A model generated the notes under the pieces. It saw only the letters and a list, made by a program, of their open reading frames with translations, searched no databases and was not told the origin of the DNA. Positions 6,041 to 7,591 of a DNA stretch of 7,591 bases are shown piece by piece (the first letter of the stretch is position 1; the number at the start of each line of letters is the position of its first letter). The stretch comes from CAZTZY01 sp964617765 (GTDB lineage: Bacteria; Pseudomonadota; Gammaproteobacteria; Pseudomonadales; DT-91). Location of the stretch: NCBI GenBank assembly GCA_964617765.1, contig CAZTZY010000113.1, forward strand, positions 1 to 7,591, read 5' to 3'. Position numbers and translations under genes: made by a program.

Positions 6041-6083
6041 CATTGATTTATTTAATATATAACAACAAAATTTATGGTGTGCT

Positions 6084-6096
6084 AGGCCGTTCTTTA
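6084..6096 (+). repeat. AGGCCGTTC(T/A)TTA direct repeat, copy 1
   Basis: AGGCCGTTCTTTA matches the copy at 6191-6203 at 12 of 13 positions, 107 bp apart. It is GC-rich within AT-rich surroundings. It could be an integrase arm-type or repressor site near the proposed attachment site, or chance. Confidence 0.35.
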
Positions 6097-6190
6097 GATA
6101 CCATTTCAGGCAAGATGCATGGGCTGTTTTAAAAAGCTAAGAGAATTATTTTGCATGGCTATCAAATATAAAACCTCCGCGTTAACCTAG

Positions 6191-6203
6191 AGGCCGTTCA
6201 TTA
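6191..6203 (+). repeat. AGGCCGTTC(T/A)TTA direct repeat, copy 2
   Basis: AGGCCGTTCATTA, one difference from copy 1. It overlaps the weak -35 candidate and the small stem-loop upstream of the toxin-antitoxin operon. Confidence 0.35.
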
Positions 6204-6263
6204 ACTTGTTGAATGATCTAGAATCCAATGCCCCAAAGAAATGAGATTTTATTTAAGGATTAT

Positions 6264-6305
6264 ATGAAATTTAATGTTATGACACTATATATGGTGTCAA
6301 TATGA
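6264..6305 (+). CDS. 13-codon leader ORF overlapping the hicA start
   Basis: ATG at 6264 has AAGGA (6255-6259) 4 nt upstream, the best Shine-Dalgarno sequence in this region. It encodes MKFNVMTLYMVSI and stops at TGA 6303-6305, overlapping the hicA ATG by ATGA, exactly like the two downstream gene junctions. hicA itself has only a weak GGTG (6293-6296), which lies in the arm of an inverted repeat. The likely role is to bring ribosomes to the hicA start and couple toxin translation to an unfolded leader. The peptide need not have a function. Conservation is unknown, and hicA translation from its own site remains possible. Confidence 0.45.
   Translation: MKFNVMTLYMVSI
6280..6299. promoter_or_regulatory. 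Inverted repeat before hicA: operator or mRNA hairpin
   Basis: TGACAC and GTGTCA are perfect inverted repeats around an 8-nt spacer (TATATATG), ending 2 nt before the hicA ATG. HicB-type RHH antitoxins usually repress their own operon by binding short palindromes here (family knowledge). In RNA the arms would form a 6-bp hairpin masking the GGTG ribosome site of hicA. Either or both roles are possible. Confidence 0.5.
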
Positions 6306-6598
6306 GTGCTAAACTCCAAATAGAAGATGTGAAAAAGCAATTGCAGGCTCATAAGACAAACTTGTGCTGTGATGATGTAAAGCGAATTCTGGAAGGGTTG
6401 GGTTTTGAAGTGAGAGATGGAAGCAAAGGTGGCCATAAAATATTTGTTCATGCAGGTTTACCATCGTTTTATAGCAGCTCATTCAACTGTGGTCATGGCA
6501 AAAATCCAGAAATAAAACCCAGTTATATCAGTAAAATTGTAAATATACTCAAGCAATACAACGACGAGCTTGAGGAATTTCTAGGAGAAAAATCATGA
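6302..6598 (+). CDS. hicA: HicA-family mRNA interferase toxin
   Basis: A 98-residue protein with the double-stranded-RNA-binding-like HicA fold signature: ILEGLGFEVRDGSKGGHKIFVH (29-50), in which H45 occupies the place of the catalytic histidine of the usual GSH motif. SFNCGHGKNPEIKPSYISKIVNIL (60-83) is typical of the longer HicA subgroup. HicA toxins cleave mRNA and arrest growth when free of antitoxin. About 25 residues precede the core, more than in the shortest HicA proteins. Its stop overlaps the antitoxin ATG by ATGA, and toxin-first order is the normal hicAB layout. All expected core motifs are present, so it is probably active. Translation may depend on the preceding leader ORF. Confidence 0.85.
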   Translation: MSAKLQIEDVKKQLQAHKTNLCCDDVKRILEGLGFEVRDGSKGGHKIFVHAGLPSFYSSSFNCGHGKNPEIKPSYISKIVNILKQYNDELEEFLGEKS

Positions 6599-7086
6599 TA
6601 GATGCAACAACTTATAACATTATTATTCGTAAAGGTGTGTTTGAGGGTGAAACTTGTTTTGAAGCGCGAGTTACGGAGTTGCCTGATGTTGCCGAATATG
6701 CAGATTCCTATGAAGAGGCTTATGCTTTAGCTATAGATACGATAGAGATTACTGCGCAAGCCTTGAGTGAGCAGGGTAAAGAAATGCCTTTACCTATTAT
6801 TCCAGTCGATGATTATAGTGGTCGAGTAACACTTCGGTTGCCAAAAACTTTACATAAATCATTGGCAACTTTTGCTGATCAAGAAGGTGTTAGTTTGAAT
6901 CAGCATTTAGTGAGCTTGTTGAGTTATTTTTCTGGGTATGCAAATGCAAGAGAGTCACATACATTAAATGTTCAATGGTATACCCCAGAAATTGTTTCAT
7001 CATCAAAATCTGTTAAGAAGAATCGTCTTACTATTGTGAAAACATCATCCGCTTCAAATGATGAAAGGATATATGCTTCAAGATGA
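6595..7086 (+). CDS. hicB: HicB-family antitoxin with RHH domain and long C-terminal tail
   Basis: A 163-residue protein in three parts. Residues 7-68 are the partly degraded RNase H-like HicB fold (FEARVTELPDVAEYADSYEEAYALA) that binds and blocks HicA. Residues 74-112 are a ribbon-helix-helix DNA-binding domain (SGRVTLRLPKTLHKSLATFA, then EGVSLNQHLVSLLSYF). Residues 113-163 are an extra, low-complexity, Ser/Lys-rich tail with an aromatic patch LNVQWYTPE (124-132). The usual protein ends soon after the RHH domain. AGGAG lies 7 nt before the ATG, a far better ribosome site than that of the toxin, favouring antitoxin excess. The gene overlaps hicA and the SecB-like gene by 4 nt each. The tail is a candidate SecB-recognition (chaperone-addiction) segment, by analogy with HigA1 of M. 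tuberculosis. Confidence 0.88.
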   Translation: MIDATTYNIIIRKGVFEGETCFEARVTELPDVAEYADSYEEAYALAIDTIEITAQALSEQGKEMPLPIIPVDDYSGRVTLRLPKTLHKSLATFADQEGVSLNQHLVSLLSYFSGYANARESHTLNVQWYTPEIVSSSKSVKKNRLTIVKTSSASNDERIYASR

Positions 7087-7565
7087 ATGCTCACTTACAA
7101 AGTGCTATTGATGCCTTGACGATTAGAGATGTTTATTTGCGTCAAATGAAATGTGACTGTAGTGATGGCTTCGATCCTAAATATACTGATCCTAATAGTC
7201 TACAGGTGCAATTTATGCATCTCGTAACAAAATCAGAAATAGTAAAGCTAGAAGATGAAGATGGTTTAATGCTGTTACGTGTTTACATTGTTTTAGGCGC
7301 ACGTTGGGTATCGGCCATAAGTGAAAATCCTGATGAAGATGTTAGTGCAATTATAGAAGCTGAATTTATTGCTGAATACGAAATGGCAAATGAGTTGGAA
7401 GAAGCGGCAATTAATGAGTTTTGTTTGAAAAACGCCAGCTATCATGTTTGGCCTTATGGTCGTGAATTGATTATGAATCAATCGGTTCGAATGCAGTTAC
7501 CAAAGTGTATGCTGCCAACCATGCAATTAGCACATAATCGTCATCAAGAATCCCCAGAAAAATAG
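7083..7565 (+). CDS. SecB-like chaperone of a toxin-antitoxin-chaperone module
   Basis: A 160-residue protein whose C-terminal half carries the SecB-family pattern: an EAEFIAEYEM strand (92-101), then AINEFCLKNASYHVWPYGRELI (109-130), then MQLPKCMLPTMQL (137-149). This matches the PYARE...FP...LAP region of housekeeping SecB, with HVWPYGRE in place of LFPYARE. The N-terminal half has the expected beta-rich look (residues 40-75). It overlaps the antitoxin stop by ATGA, with AAAGGA 13 nt upstream. Position and divergence point to a dedicated antitoxin chaperone, like Rv1957 of M. tuberculosis, rather than the general export chaperone. It would bind the HicB tail, help it fold, and protect it from proteolysis. 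The order hicA-hicB-secB matches known TAC operons. Confidence 0.78.
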   Translation: MNAHLQSAIDALTIRDVYLRQMKCDCSDGFDPKYTDPNSLQVQFMHLVTKSEIVKLEDEDGLMLLRVYIVLGARWVSAISENPDEDVSAIIEAEFIAEYEMANELEEAAINEFCLKNASYHVWPYGRELIMNQSVRMQLPKCMLPTMQLAHNRHQESPEK

Positions 7566-7584
7566 GAATAAAGCAAAGGTGAGT

Positions 7585-7591
7585 ATGCGTG
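7585..7591 (+). CDS. Possible start of another gene at the right edge
   Basis: ATG at 7585 has AAAGG (7575-7579) 5 nt upstream and stands 19 bp after the chaperone stop, the arrangement of a further operon gene. Only seven bases are visible, so identity cannot be judged. Confidence 0.3.

Larger units (their letters stand above)
6018..6263. other. AT-rich intergenic region at the proposed island edge
   Basis: No convincing gene is seen between the tRNA-like fragment and the leader ORF. The first 45 bp are almost pure A+T. Further on there are two copies of a 13-bp repeat and an imperfect stem-loop around TCATTAAC/GTTgAATGA (6198-6214). A weak promoter-like pair, TTCATT (6197-6202), 16 nt, TAGAAT (6219-6224), could drive the toxin-antitoxin operon. 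The promoter is a low-confidence reading. Confidence 0.5.

Noticed and set aside
5995..6070. A complete tRNA gene on the minus strand
   Set aside because: Beyond the T-loop the sequence becomes AT-rich and cannot supply a T-stem partner, anticodon arm or 5' acceptor half.
6155..6187. 10-codon ORF starting MAIKY
   Set aside because: No ribosome site and no coupling to a neighbouring gene; expected by chance in this region.
7083..7565. Housekeeping SecB
   Set aside because: The protein is too divergent in the PYARE region and sits translationally coupled to an antitoxin gene, away from typical secB neighbours.

Overview
The window looks like the chromosome of a Gammaproteobacterium, probably a free-living, environmental one. 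This rests on the gene families: a CheA/CheW pair with PilZ partners, a periplasmic alpha-carbonic anhydrase, and a TrmK-like methyltransferase with the WDCCCDHG motif that I associate with this class. It is an inference; genus cannot be read from the sequence.

Left block (1-3521, plus strand): the C-terminal part of a CheA-family histidine kinase runs in from the left edge. It overlaps a divergent CheW-like gene by ATGA. Two tandem, clearly paralogous single-domain PilZ (c-di-GMP receptor) genes follow, then a secreted alpha-carbonic anhydrase. All gaps are 39 bp or less, so this reads as one operon joining a chemosensory kinase array to c-di-GMP read-out, with the carbonic anhydrase as last gene. 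A weak terminator and a possible decayed receiver-domain remnant lie after it.

Middle block (3767-5853, minus strand): a TrmK-like tRNA methyltransferase, a pair of near-identical REP-like palindromes, a luciferase-like (LLM-class) flavin oxidoreductase with a plausible promoter/operator, and a small unrecognised gene.

Boundary (about 5955-6040): a strong minus-strand rho-independent terminator is preceded on that strand by what looks like the last 22-23 nt of a tRNA (probably Leu, ending in TACCA) with no 5' part. A perfect match to the IHF consensus follows. This is what one junction of a tRNA-integrated element looks like. The visibly AT-rich DNA to its right would then be the element, with the intact tRNA gene expected at its far end, outside the window.

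Right block (6264-7565, plus strand): a HicA-type toxin, a HicB-type antitoxin with a ribbon-helix-helix domain plus a 51-residue C-terminal extension, and a SecB-like chaperone. This is a tripartite toxin-antitoxin-chaperone (TAC) module. A 13-codon leader ORF with its own Shine-Dalgarno sequence precedes hicA. Leader, toxin, antitoxin and chaperone are chained by three successive 4-nt ATGA overlaps, and a perfect 6+6 bp inverted repeat covers the leader just before the hicA start. This module is the most interesting system in the window: the antitoxin tail is a candidate chaperone-addiction segment that would make HicB dependent on the SecB-like protein. Another gene may begin at the extreme right edge.
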